A program made the translations under genes and the position numbers. From Rhexocercosporidium sp. MPI-PUGE-AT-0058 (lineage: Eukaryota; Ascomycota; Leotiomycetes; Helotiales): a stretch of 64,000 nt of DNA. Position 1 is the first letter of the stretch. Every line of letters begins with the position of its first letter. The DNA lies in the NCBI GenBank assembly GCA_020746875.1, contig JAGTJL010000007.1, positions 2,604,001 to 2,668,000 of the forward strand, read 5' to 3'. Under the pieces are notes generated by a model, which worked only from the letters and a program-made list of their open reading frames with translations, was not told the DNA's origin and made no database searches. Shown here piece after piece: positions 12,810 to 22,340 of this stretch.

Positions 12810-13985
12810 ATGTCTGACCAACATCGTCCTGTCCTAGGGGTTGGGATCGTCGGCGCAGGAGAGGTTGCTCAGGTAATCCATCTCCCAACTCTAGCATTAT
12901 TAGCGCATCTGTAGGTTGACGAATACCTCTTTAACAGAATACTGCTAAGCAAACTTCGTAGATACACCGTCACTGCAATCTGCGACGTCTCCCAGCAGAC
13001 CATCGATCATGTCGCCGCAAAGTTCCGAATCCCCCGCAAAACCACCAGACCTTCTGAGGTCATCAATAGCCCCGAAGTCGACATAGTCTTCATCCTTGCA
13101 GCCGACGAGTTTCACGAAACCCTCTGCGTATCTGCCCTCGAAGCAGGTAAACGGGTCTTCATCGAGAAACCAATCTCCCTCTCGATTCCATCCACAAAGC
13201 GCATAATCGCTGCAGAAAAAGCAGCGGGAGGGGCGAAGGTGTTCGTGGGATACATGAGACGTTACGCTCCCTCGTTCACGTCAGCTTTCCTCCGAGAAGT
13301 TGCGGATATCCCTAGGATTTTGTACGCTCGGTCTAGAGATATCGTTGGTCCCAATGCTCATTTTGTAAGGCAGTCTGGAACGTCTGCTCTAAAGTTTGTT
13401 GATTTTCCACCAGAATCTGGCGAGGAGAAAAAGAAGAACCTGGACAATTTGATCGGGGAAGCATTCCCTGGAGTTTCAGCTACGGAAAGACAGGTGAATT
13501 ACTGTCGGTTTCTTGGGAGTTTGGGTTCTCATGATCTTTCTTTAATGAGAGAAACTTTTGGATTTCCCGAATCTGTTGCAGGGGTCTCCGCAAATGAGCC
13601 CTTTTACACCGCAATTTTCAACTACAAGAACAAGACCGGGGAGAGATTTGCAGTCACTTACGAGAGTGGCATCGACGAAGTACCTCGGTTCGATGCAAGT
13701 CTGACTGTCTATGGGGAGAAGAAAACCGTCAGCATCCAGTACAATACGCCATACATCAAGGGGCTACCTATTTTCGTCAAGGTTGATGAGCTGAATGAGC
13801 AAGGCGAAGCCACCTCAAGGGAAGTTCTGTCATCATTTGAAGATGCATACACCGCCGAATTGAAGGATATGTACACATGTTTTGCTCTGGGGGAACCAAT
13901 CAAAACGACCGCTGAAGATGCGTGTCGGGATCTCGAGCTTTTTGATCTGATGTATAAGCAACTGGCGAAGCAAGAAGGGAGATAA
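12810..13985 (+). CDS. Gfo/Idh/MocA-family NAD(P)-dependent oxidoreductase (2 exons)
   Basis: Two exons (12810-12910 and 12962-13985, intron 51 nt) encode 374 residues. The N terminus has the Rossmann fingerprint GVGIVGAGEVAQ, followed after the splice by the second strand (YTVTAICDVS). The family motif EKP is in FIEKPISLS, and YMRRYAPSF follows, matching the loop after the Rossmann domain. The C-terminal alpha/beta domain looks complete. Family members oxidise or reduce sugars, inositols and related polyols with NAD(P), in the cytosol. The substrate here cannot be told from sequence, and no neighbouring sugar-metabolism gene helps. The splice was placed at the first in-frame TAG (CT^GTAG), which recovers the HLYTVTAICD continuity. 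Length is normal for the family. Confidence 0.9.
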
Positions 13986-14769
13986 ACTAAGGAGATGGTC
14001 TGCCCCCACTTTCTTTGATTTGCTTCTTCTTATGACGACGACGTCGTGATTGCATTTTCCCTGATGGACTCTGTCGCAAAGAAAAGGAAAGAGCATGCTC
14101 CCGAACTTGTTTTTGAGTCACTGCCTTACAAGCCGTCACATGGAATTGGGTTTTTTTTTGCCTGTCACTTGAGAGAGCTTAAGATTAGCGACTAGGTTCT
14201 GCACTCACAGCATCTTTCGCATGACGAGACTTCGCTGCCTGCTAAGCCAAAAGTTCAATACCACAATAACTTCCGCACAATACAGCAGCAGAAAAGAACC
14301 GCTCCATTTTACACTTCTTCGAATGTTCAGCATCTCATCTTTGATAGAAACACCTCAATCGTAAGTCAGTGAATACTTTATAGAGCGCATCGTAGTCCCT
14401 TTCGATGACCAGAGCTACACCCTTGCTGCCAAGTGCCGTCCCAAGCAAAGTTGCGAAGGTAGCAACTCGTTCTGAAGCCATAATCGGAAAAGACTGAGGT
14501 TGAAGTATATTGAGAGATTTTGCTGGGAGGAGAAATTTTCACAACCAGCGAAGGAAAGATAAATGATGCCTTTAGTCAAGAAAAGTTTGTGAGACGTCAT
14601 CAGGCGGGAATGTAGGTCGCGCGTCGAGTCAGATTGTGAAATGCCTCGTAAACAACGAGAAGCGAGAACGACACAAGCAGATTGTTTCACGGCACAGAAC
14701 TTCTTGATTTGGGTATTCATACAGTTTTGTACATATTTTACAATCAAACGCCAGATATGAGTTTTCCAT
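13986..14769. other. Convergent 3' flanks, no gene seen
   Basis: 3' untranslated regions of the oxidoreductase (+) and the helicase (-). A 110-codon minus-strand frame at 14415-14747 sits directly downstream of the helicase stop, has no family signature and is likely chance. Confidence 0.5.
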
Positions 14770-16668
14770 CTAAATGAGAGCCTGTCCCTTGAACATACCG
14801 TCTTTGACCTCGGCTACCACGTCCCTCCTATCATTCTTCCCTACTAGTACAATACCTCTCCCTCTTCTTCCCATGCGTCCAGTTCGCCCAAGTCTATGAA
14901 TGAAATCTATTGTCGAATGTGGCACATCGTACAAGATGACATGTCTTACAGCCAGGGTATCGATACCTCTGGAACCCAAATCTGTAGTCACAACTACTTT
15001 CACGTTGTTTAACTTCCGCTTGACAGGTGGAGCAACATGGCCGACTGGAACATAGTTGGGTTGGTTCTCGGACAGGGCTCCGGGGTGTTCCGCCTTGGGA
15101 GCGTTGAGTGCTTCAGCAGAGGTGAAGGATGCAAGCATTTCGGACTGCCTATGGTCAGGGGTGTCCCGACTCAGCGCAATCGCATCGATTCCCTTAGTGA
15201 CGAGATAGTCTGCCACCTCCTGTGTCTTTTCTCGCTCATTGACGAAGACCAAAATCCTCTTGACATCAATCATTCCCTTGATAGGCCCATCATGATCTGC
15301 TGCTGCTTTGCCAATTGACCAAATCGAATCAGCACAAGCCAGGTCCTTGTTCCCTTGGTAAGGAGCTCGCTCGACATCCACAACACCAAGTTGAACACGA
15401 CGAGGGATGGCGTGGAGGTTGGGTGTGACTAGACGCTGAATGTCAGGGAATCGCTTCCTCAGGTATCCATCTAAACTTCTAGGGATTGTAGCAGAGCACA
15501 GGATAAGTTGTTTGAGAGACGGGGTAGCGCGATCAATGATTGCAGATGTGAGGGGAGCGAAACCACGGTCCATAAGTGAATCGGCTTCGTCTACGATCAA
15601 GTGGGTGACTCTGGAGAGGATGTTTGGATCCGAGTCGGCGATGGAGGAGAGTAAGTGGGGAGTAGAGACTAAAATGTCGATTCCCTTAGGCGAGAAGAGA
15701 CGATTCCGAATGACAATGCCGCTGAACGAAGATGATATCATAGCGGAGCGATACTTGATGGAATGTGAGAGAGACTTGACAAGGTTTCCAACTTGAGTTA
15801 CAAGCTCAGAGGTAGGAACCAGTATAATTGCCCGTGGTCGTCCAGTCGTTGGATGGGGCATATTGGAGAGAGGAGGCGAAACCAATGTCAAGTCATTTTG
15901 TCGCCGACGTTCCTCGGCCAGAGCTTTTTCGTGTGCCTCAATTTCCGCATCCTCCAATTCGGCCAGCTTGACGGCATTTACCGTGGGAAGAATGTACGAT
16001 AATGTCTTTCCGGAGCCAGTCTCTGCAGCAATCAAGAAGTCTTCTCGTGCAGCATCCTTTCTCCTCTTCGACCCCTTGTCTCCCAATAGTCTCGGGATAG
16101 CAATCTTCTGCACCGGGGTGGGAACCAGATCCTGCATTCCTTGTAGTGCTTGGGTAGGTATCGCGGCTTTGACTGAATCCAGAAGATTGAAGTTGTTGAA
16201 GGAGTCCACCTCAGCAATCCGTGATTTAATCCTCGTTCTCTGGTCGTATGACACTGGGGCCAAGGATCTCTGCATCTTCAAAGCTTTGAATCCACGATCT
16301 TTCCTATCCTTCGATCCTCTGCCAGCTGGTCCTCGAGGCCCTTCACTCTTTGCCGCTTCTACTATATTGTCTGATCTGCTGCCCTGCCCCCGCTCAGGGA
16401 GACCTCGAATGCCAGCAACTTTCAAATTCATGCCCCCAAAAGGTCCATCTTGTCGCCGCCTTCCAGGACGTCCTGGTTCGTTTGTTCTACTTCCTTCAGA
16501 TCCAACAACTCTAGCTTTTGCAAGCCCCATTCGATTCGGTCTGCCATTTGCCTTGGACGCCTGGTACAGACTCGCCGTCTGTTGAGCATGGTATCGTGTG
16601 GCCTGGGCGGTAGACCGAGCTGCTCTGAAGGAACAGAGCAGACAGGTAAATGGTTTTGGTCGCAGCAT
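14770..16668 (-). CDS. MRH4: Mitochondrial DEAD-box RNA helicase MRH4
   Basis: Single-exon gene of 632 residues. MRH4 acts in mitochondrial large-subunit ribosome assembly (known for yeast). The N terminus (MLRPKPFTCLLCSFRAARST) is Arg-rich without acids, a typical matrix-targeting peptide, followed by a basic Gly/Arg-rich linker to about residue 130. Helicase blocks occur in order: PTPVQ (Q-motif-like, about 184-188), AAETGSGKT (motif I, 214-222), PTSELV (Ia), VDEADSL (motif II, DEAD at 360-363), CSAT (motif III, about 391-394), TTDLGSRGID (motif V) and HRLGRTGRMGRRG (motif VI). An in-frame ATG at 16803 would add 45 residues but would bury the targeting peptide, so 16668 is preferred. A 240-codon frame on the opposite strand (15863-16585) is a shadow. 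Length matches filamentous-fungal MRH4 orthologues. Confidence 0.9.
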   Translation of the reverse strand: MLRPKPFTCLLCSFRAARSTAQATRYHAQQTASLYQASKANGRPNRMGLAKARVVGSEGSRTNEPGRPGRRRQDGPFGGMNLKVAGIRGLPERGQGSRSDNIVEAAKSEGPRGPAGRGSKDRKDRGFKALKMQRSLAPVSYDQRTRIKSRIAEVDSFNNFNLLDSVKAAIPTQALQGMQDLVPTPVQKIAIPRLLGDKGSKRRKDAAREDFLIAAETGSGKTLSYILPTVNAVKLAELEDAEIEAHEKALAEERRRQNDLTLVSPPLSNMPHPTTGRPRAIILVPTSELVTQVGNLVKSLSHSIKYRSAMISSSFSGIVIRNRLFSPKGIDILVSTPHLLSSIADSDPNILSRVTHLIVDEADSLMDRGFAPLTSAIIDRATPSLKQLILCSATIPRSLDGYLRKRFPDIQRLVTPNLHAIPRRVQLGVVDVERAPYQGNKDLACADSIWSIGKAAADHDGPIKGMIDVKRILVFVNEREKTQEVADYLVTKGIDAIALSRDTPDHRQSEMLASFTSAEALNAPKAEHPGALSENQPNYVPVGHVAPPVKRKLNNVKVVVTTDLGSRGIDTLAVRHVILYDVPHSTIDFIHRLGRTGRMGRRGRGIVLVGKNDRRDVVAEVKDGMFKGQALI

Positions 16669-17138
16669 CTTTTGCAGTATGATTATCGCATCTCGACGAG
16701 GATGGAGGTTTTGCTCGTAGCTTGTCGTGAGGTCGTAAGGAAGCAGCCAGGAGAAGTCCCCAAAATTATTTACAGATCTCGGAACAACTCTTTTCCGGGG
16801 CAACTTTTTTGTTTTTGAAGGAGAAACTGAGAACCTATTTAATGACCAAGAACTACTGTTGCAGACAGCCAGCTATTAGTAAGTAGGAACTACATGGAAA
16901 GAAGAGATAATTTGGCAGATGCAGTCTTTGGCAACACTAAAAATGTGTTTATTTTGTAAGAAATGCTACGTCTATCAAACGCAGATTTCGCATTCAAAGA
17001 GCCACAGAAGTTCTCTCAATTCAGGTATCGATAACGAGAAGTACCCCTCCCTGTCTTTTGAGGTACAGTATAGACGCCATGGAACACCATACACCCATTC
17101 CCAACGCCTGCAATGCCTCAACCTTTCCTCACAGCACC
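16669..17138. other. MRH4 promoter and NIP7 3' flank
   Basis: About 470 bp upstream of MRH4 and downstream of NIP7. No further gene, RNA or repeat is evident. Confidence 0.5.
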
Positions 17139-17761
17139 TTAGCTAGTCGCAAACAAGCTATCCTCATCTCTCAAGTACTCTCCGCAGTCTGCCTGCCTGA
17201 AGCATGTAATGCCCGTAGGATCTAACCGCCTTGCCTCCTGTGTACTTCTTGCCGTGACTCCAAAGCCCAATGGCGTGTCGTTCATTGAGTACACTATCAC
17301 ACCTTGATGCTCAGGGCAGTCCTCCGACCATCTTCCAACATGCGCCTTGACGATATGACCCCCGTACAAAAATGGCATCTCTCCATTTGCCTTCACCCAG
17401 ACCTTGTATCGCGCGTGTTCTGCGAGGATTGGGAGCGCCGTAATGTGCAGTCGGAACTTTCCAGTCTTGGTGAACTTTCCCAGGCAGGTTCCTAGGGACA
17501 GGAGCTTCTCTCTAGCCACCGAGACAGCGAGATTTGCGAGTGAGAGGCGGACGTAGTAGCATCTTGACTATCGGGGGTATCAGTATGCGCGCAGAAGTCG
17601 TAAAGGCTTCGGTGAAGACAAACCTGGTGAAGACGGAAGACGAATCGGTCAGCGTTGGGGCCATTGTCCAGAGGGGCGATGAGATTCTTCAATGAGCTGC
17701 CGGTGTAGTTGGCCAGTTTCGCAAACAGAGTCTGCGTTTCAGTTTCAGTAAGAGGACGCAT
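17139..17761 (-). CDS. NIP7: 60S ribosome biogenesis factor NIP7 (2 exons)
   Basis: Exons 17761-17624 and 17567-17139 (intron 56 nt, donor GTTTGT) encode 188 residues. NIP7 is a nucleolar protein needed for 27S pre-rRNA processing and 60S assembly. The start MRPLTETETQTLFAKLANYT and the blocks LLSLGTCLGKFTKTGKFRLH, KYKVWVKANGEMPFLYG-like, HIVKAHVGR, VYSMNDTPLGFGVTARS and GEYLRDEDSLF match the family along its whole length. The C-terminal half is the PUA domain. The splice restores the conserved CYYVRLSLANLAVSVARE segment. A longer upstream frame to 17974 exists but the conserved start is at 17761. It is divergent from NOC3, another 60S factor, 219 bp away. Confidence 0.95.
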
Positions 17762-17980
17762 AGTGAAGTCGATGGGTGATTGCAATGAGGTTGGCGCAGA
17801 GGTCAGGACTATAATTTTTTGAAGCGCAGGATATTTTTCTGGCCTCGGGCGGGGAAGATTTTCCGATCCGATGGGTTTTCCTGAAGCGGCCGCTTCGTTC
17901 AAAATTTCCAGTCGTCCCTCCATGTCCACACTTAACATACCCACCAACCTCATCAGATTCCACCCAAGGGCCACGACATT
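17762..17980. promoter_or_regulatory. Bidirectional promoter of NIP7 and NOC3
   Basis: The two start codons are only 219 bp apart, so both genes must use this interval. It contains AAAATTT (17901-17907) and CTCATC (17949-17954; GATGAG on the other strand). These resemble the cores of the RRPE and PAC elements that control ribosome-biogenesis genes in yeast. Their use here is an inference from resemblance only. Confidence 0.65.
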
Positions 17981-20008
17981 ATGGCTAGAGTACCAGCGGT
18001 CAAGAGGCGCAAGCTGACTCCTCCTCCAACAGATGGCGAAGACTCCTCACCCTCTACCCTCGACAATGCTCCCGAAACGAGCGCATTCTTCAAGCAGGCC
18101 TCGAGCTGGAACTTAGAGCAGGACTACGAGACGAGACCGCGCAAAGGGAAGAAGAAAGATCAGGAAAGCACGAGACTACCAATCAAGACATCCGAAGGTC
18201 TAATCCAAGAACTCGAGGTTACTGAGGAGGTTAAAGATGTCGAGAGTGACATGGAATGGTTGGGTGCAGAGGAGTCCGAAGAAGAACCAGTCGAGCAGAA
18301 GCCCACCGTTCCTATGCGTCAGCAGATACTAGAGGCACAGGAGGAAATGGCACGAATTGCTTTGATGGTTACGCAAGAGGATCCCGAGGAGCATGTCGGA
18401 GCATTCAAGGCTTTGGCACAATTCGGACAGTCACACAACACCACGATCAAGAAGCTGGCTCTAAGAGTTCAATTGGCTGTCTACAAGGATGTCATTCCAG
18501 GCTATCGGATACGGCCTCTGTCAGAAGAGGACATGGAGACCAAGGTGTCGAAGGAGGTGCGCAAACTGCGGGCGTACGAACAAGCCTTGGTTGGTGGGTA
18601 CCAAGGATACATTCGAGAGCTGTCCAAACTTTCTCAATCAGGGAGGTCTGGGAGATCTGGGGGGTCTGGCAGCTCAAAAGACGGCGGACTTAGTTTAGGA
18701 AGTGTTGCCATTTCTTGTGCATGCACTCTTCTGACTGAGGTTCCTCATTTCAATTTCCGTGGGGACTTGTTGAAGATTCTGGTCAAGAAGCTCAGCACGA
18801 GGATGATGGACGAGGATTTCGTAAAGTGTAGAGAAACAATCGAAACCCTTTTCAAGAATGACGAGGATGGAACCCCCTCCCTGGATGCGGTCTCGATCTT
18901 GACAAGAATGATGAAGGAAAGGTCATATCGGGTGGACGAGAGCGTGCTGAACACATTTCTTCATCTGCGTCTGTTGACGGAATTCTCGTGGAGGGCTTCG
19001 ACAAATCACATCGACAAACCCGAGAATAAATTCGAGAGGAAGATGAAGGAGAAGAGGGTGTTTCGCACGAAGAAGGAGAGGAAGCTGATGAAGGAACGAA
19101 AGGTCGTCGAGAAGGAGATGGAACAGGCAGATGCAACCGTCAGTCACGAGGATCGGGACCGAATGCAATCAGAAACATTGAAATTGGTATTCGTCACCTA
19201 TCTACGGATCTTGAAGATGAGATCTCCGCATCTCATGGGTGCTGTCTTAGAAGGACTAGCTCGATACGCACATCTCATCAACCAAGATTTATTTGGAGAC
19301 CTCTTGGAAGCCTTGAAGGATTTGATCGGCCATGCGGAAACAGGAGATGATGTTGAGGACGACCCCGAGGATATCGAGACTGAGCGGAATTTGACACGTG
19401 AAGCACTGCTGTGTATCATCACTGCATTTGCGTTACTTGAGGGTCAGGATGCCGCCAAAGCTCAAACAACATTGAGTCTAGACCTCAGCTTCTTCATCAC
19501 CCATCTCTACCGAACGCTGCATGCACTTTCCCTCAATCCAGATATCGAACTCAGTGCCAAGTCACTGCATCTTCCCGACCCCAACATGCCTACCTGGACA
19601 CATTCAGAGAACAAGGTCAACATTCAAACGACGACTGTGCTTCTCCTTCGGTCTCTCTCCTCCATCCTCACTCCAGCTCTTGCTGCCCGCGCTGTCCCCC
19701 CCTTGCGAATTGCGGCCTTCACCAAACAGCTCGCGACGGCATCACTTCATCTCCCAGAGAAGTCGTGTATTGCTATGACTGCTTTCCTAGGTAAGGTCAC
19801 GAAGACACAGGAGAAGAAGGTTGCATCTCTGTGGAATACGGAAGAGAGGAGAGGGGATGGAGTTTTCGATGCGTTGACCGGTGAAGTCGAGGGCAGCAAC
19901 CCATACGCAGCTACCGTTTGGGAGGGGGAGCTCTTGAGAAAGCATTTTTCTCCCAAGGTTCGGGATGGTGTGAAGGTTATGGAGAAGAACGTGTTGGGTT
20001 TGAGGTAG
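17981..20008 (+). CDS. NOC3: Nucleolar complex protein NOC3
   Basis: Single-exon gene of 675 residues. NOC3 pairs with NOC2 in the nucleolus to move pre-60S particles toward the nucleoplasm (known from yeast), and has also been linked to replication licensing. The protein starts MARVPAVKRRKLTPPP, a basic nuclear/nucleolar signal, followed by an acidic stretch. The N-terminal NOC3 domain is recognisable by RIALMVTQEDPEEHVGAFK, KLALRVQLAVYKDVIPGYRI and RKLRAYEQALVGGYQGYI. The C-terminal CBF/MAK21-type region (KMRSPHLMGAVLEGLARYAH) follows a lysine/glutamate-rich coiled stretch near residues 345-385. There is no intron. The start sits 219 bp from that of NIP7, and the two genes are likely co-expressed. 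Confidence 0.94.
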   Translation: MARVPAVKRRKLTPPPTDGEDSSPSTLDNAPETSAFFKQASSWNLEQDYETRPRKGKKKDQESTRLPIKTSEGLIQELEVTEEVKDVESDMEWLGAEESEEEPVEQKPTVPMRQQILEAQEEMARIALMVTQEDPEEHVGAFKALAQFGQSHNTTIKKLALRVQLAVYKDVIPGYRIRPLSEEDMETKVSKEVRKLRAYEQALVGGYQGYIRELSKLSQSGRSGRSGGSGSSKDGGLSLGSVAISCACTLLTEVPHFNFRGDLLKILVKKLSTRMMDEDFVKCRETIETLFKNDEDGTPSLDAVSILTRMMKERSYRVDESVLNTFLHLRLLTEFSWRASTNHIDKPENKFERKMKEKRVFRTKKERKLMKERKVVEKEMEQADATVSHEDRDRMQSETLKLVFVTYLRILKMRSPHLMGAVLEGLARYAHLINQDLFGDLLEALKDLIGHAETGDDVEDDPEDIETERNLTREALLCIITAFALLEGQDAAKAQTTLSLDLSFFITHLYRTLHALSLNPDIELSAKSLHLPDPNMPTWTHSENKVNIQTTTVLLLRSLSSILTPALAARAVPPLRIAAFTKQLATASLHLPEKSCIAMTAFLGKVTKTQEKKVASLWNTEERRGDGVFDALTGEVEGSNPYAATVWEGELLRKHFSPKVRDGVKVMEKNVLGLR

Positions 20009-20352
20009 ATAGAGTGGCTAATGTGCTGTACTGTATGATCCCCCTCAATGCAGAACATGAGTGAACTCTCCGGCCCCACACTTGATCAAACGGACTGCTT
20101 CCAAGTTTCACCGACCCCACCCACTTGAATCCCTTTCTTCGACCTTACATCGGCAAAATATGATTTTTCACATTTTATGGGAAGGGAAAATGCGTGCATA
20201 GATAATCGGTAACAGTTGTACCTACAGAGACACTTCTCAGGAGCAAAGAGCTATGCTACTTCACTTCCCATCCTAACGCTACGTGTCATACCTTGGGATT
20301 GATGTAAGGCAAATTAATGTTCACACACAACGAGCCCTGCGCGACCTTGAGC

Positions 20353-21272
20353 TCACTCAACTTTCCGAAGTTCGAAAACTGGATGCAGGCGTCCCGGATT
20401 CAAGATGAAGTTATCCTGCATATCCTGAACAAGAGGAGTTCCATCGTCGCCCGGGACAGAATCCACAGTGTATTTCGATACCAAGAGGGCAGTGAAATGC
20501 GCGATGTTCCTCATGGTGAGTCTATGACCGACACAAGAATAGCGACGTACAGTTGTCAGCCAGTACCCAGGAGTGACGTCCAGTACGCTTACCTACAGAG
20601 AATGAAGAGTAACCACTGATGTCCATGGCCACTCCTGGACCGGAAGTACATCGTTCGGGAATGTCTCCGTTGCACTGTCAAAGTAGCTCTCCACTGAACC
20701 ACACCAGCGTGTCATTTCCTCGCGCGAGAGTTTACTCATATCTTGCGCTTGTATATCCGGGTGCGAAAATGACTGTTCGTTCGGGGATGCATCTCCCAGC
20801 GATGTTAAGTCCTCCTGCTAGTACCGGTCTCCCTGACCCGGCTGGAATAGGTGGCTAGTGGCGCAGGATTTCCATGATGACACTTTTCGAGATCGGAGCC
20901 TTCAATATAGCAGGGAAGTCTGGAATGGAGGGAAGTGAAGTGTCTGGATCTCCTGCAAGATCTGATCTGATACTTCGGGTAGCGAGCGGGATTCGTGATC
21001 ATGTTAATTGAAGTTGTCGCTATGGAGTCGCTGCACTTTGTCAGCCAGCTGCAAGAACTAAGCTCTAATACGATACTTTTCCTGTCAACATTGATCAAAA
21101 TAAGAGCATCACTATCTGGGTAGTCCGCATCTGCTTCAAACCGCTCCACATATTCACAAACCAAGTATGACGAGATGTCCGGGACAGGGGGTTCATTCTG
21201 GAAGACTGAGTGGTTTGAAGATCCGAGAAGGCTGCTCTTTGTAAACTCGAAAACAAAAATAAGCAAAAACAA
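20353..21272 (-). pseudogene. Cytochrome P450 pseudogene (C-terminal half)
   Basis: Decayed remains of a fungal P450, read from 21272 down to the stop at 20353-20355. Recognisable pieces, in different frames, are: the helix-I neighbourhood (PPVPDISSYLV, then SDSIATTSINMITNPARYP in place of AGSDT); a K-helix region whose ExxR is lost (LEKCHHGNPAPLATYSSR); the GGLNIAGRCIPERTVIFAPG strand block; FSVG; then RYSCVGHRLTMRNIAHF with the haem Cys at 20535-20533; and a C terminus ending FELRKVE. At least one frame change between the K-helix region and the strand block, and a TAA in the SARYE region, break it. A would-be intron at 20547-20592 has donor GTAAGC and branch CTGAC but ends in AC rather than AG. 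The N-terminal half is missing or unrecognisable; a piece might extend to about 21534. Original substrate unknown. Confidence 0.75.
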
Positions 21273-22043
21273 AAATAGCTAAGTCAGTCATGTTCGGACA
21301 GATCTTGAGTAGCACCACAAGTTGAGCTTCAATTCATCAGCGCTGCACCGTCGAGCTACACGATCTCCGCCGAATCTGGGTATCTAATTCTGCGATGTGA
21401 GGACGCAACTTATGGAGAAGGCTTGGAGCGAGAAACGTTAGAGGCTGGTAAAGACACAATAACATCGCTAGAAAATACACATAGGTGATATTGTTCGGGA
21501 GGCACTTCCCAACGAGGAAGGAGATTATGAACATGGGGTTTTGATCGCAGAGTGCCGTTACTAGAGTACCTATATAGCCGATAACAAGTCATCGTATGCC
21601 TCAGATGAATTATGAATTTGTTTCCCTTGGCGTTTGATGCTTGTATTTTGTTGCCGTCCACGTTGGAGCGTGAACAATGTGCTCTGACACCTAAGTCTGT
21701 GCTGCACGGAAAGGAACGCTTCCAAATGGTTACGCCTAAGGTTATTGAGCCCCAAAATTACTTGGTCTCTGGACCAACTACGTTTTCATTATCACGATAG
21801 ATAGCCTACAGCTCTAGCTATCGAAAGTCCGGGCAGGGTTCTGCACGACGTGATGCTATCGCTTCCGAATTGTGGGGCATCCTTCCCGTAAAATGTTGGT
21901 GTTTTGATGCTCTTGTATGGTCTCAGTGAGCGCTACGATTAATTGTCGGGATTCTGTGACATGCAACAAAAGAAAATCTAAGAAAAAGTCTGAAATAGTC
22001 ACCCGGCACATCATTCTGTCTTTTGTGAGCAAAGGCACGAAGC

Positions 22044-22163
22044 TATCCGACACGCTGCTGCTAGGATTACACTTCGCTTCAGGCTGTTGCTACAGGGACC
22101 TGGTTAGGGGTCTTCAGTGCAGTCACGTGCATAAGTGTAATCCTGGCAGCAGCGTGTCGGATA
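22044..22163. repeat. 120-bp hairpin element with 30-bp inverted arms
   Basis: The arm at 22044-22073 is the reverse complement of 22134-22163 with one mismatch in 30 positions. The 60-bp loop contains CACGTG. No flanking duplication is evident. Size and structure fit a small foldback or MITE-like element, or a transcribed hairpin. Confidence 0.7.
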
Positions 22164-22178
22164 AACACGCGACATATG

Positions 22179-22340
22179 TACGAAAGGGGGTTTCCAGTGA
22201 GTCTCGCCCACCGTTGTAAGGCAGCAGGGTTATTTTTTCAATCAACAGTTTGATATTCTAGAATTTTCTCCATAAATCTCCTCGAATGTTAAGGCCAAAT
22301 ACTTAGGGTGGGCGAGACCCACTTGAAACCGCCTTTCGTA
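22179..22340. repeat. 162-bp element with ~34-bp inverted ends
   Basis: The end at 22179-22212 and the end at 22307-22340 are inverted copies with about four mismatches (ends TACGAAAG / CTTTCGTA). It lies only 15 bp from the previous hairpin. MITE-like structure; no flanking duplication could be confirmed and no transposase is nearby. Confidence 0.62.

Noticed and set aside
15863..16585. 240-codon frame on the plus strand
   Set aside because: It is antisense to the Gly/Arg-rich N-terminal half of MRH4 and its composition mirrors that gene; no domain is visible.
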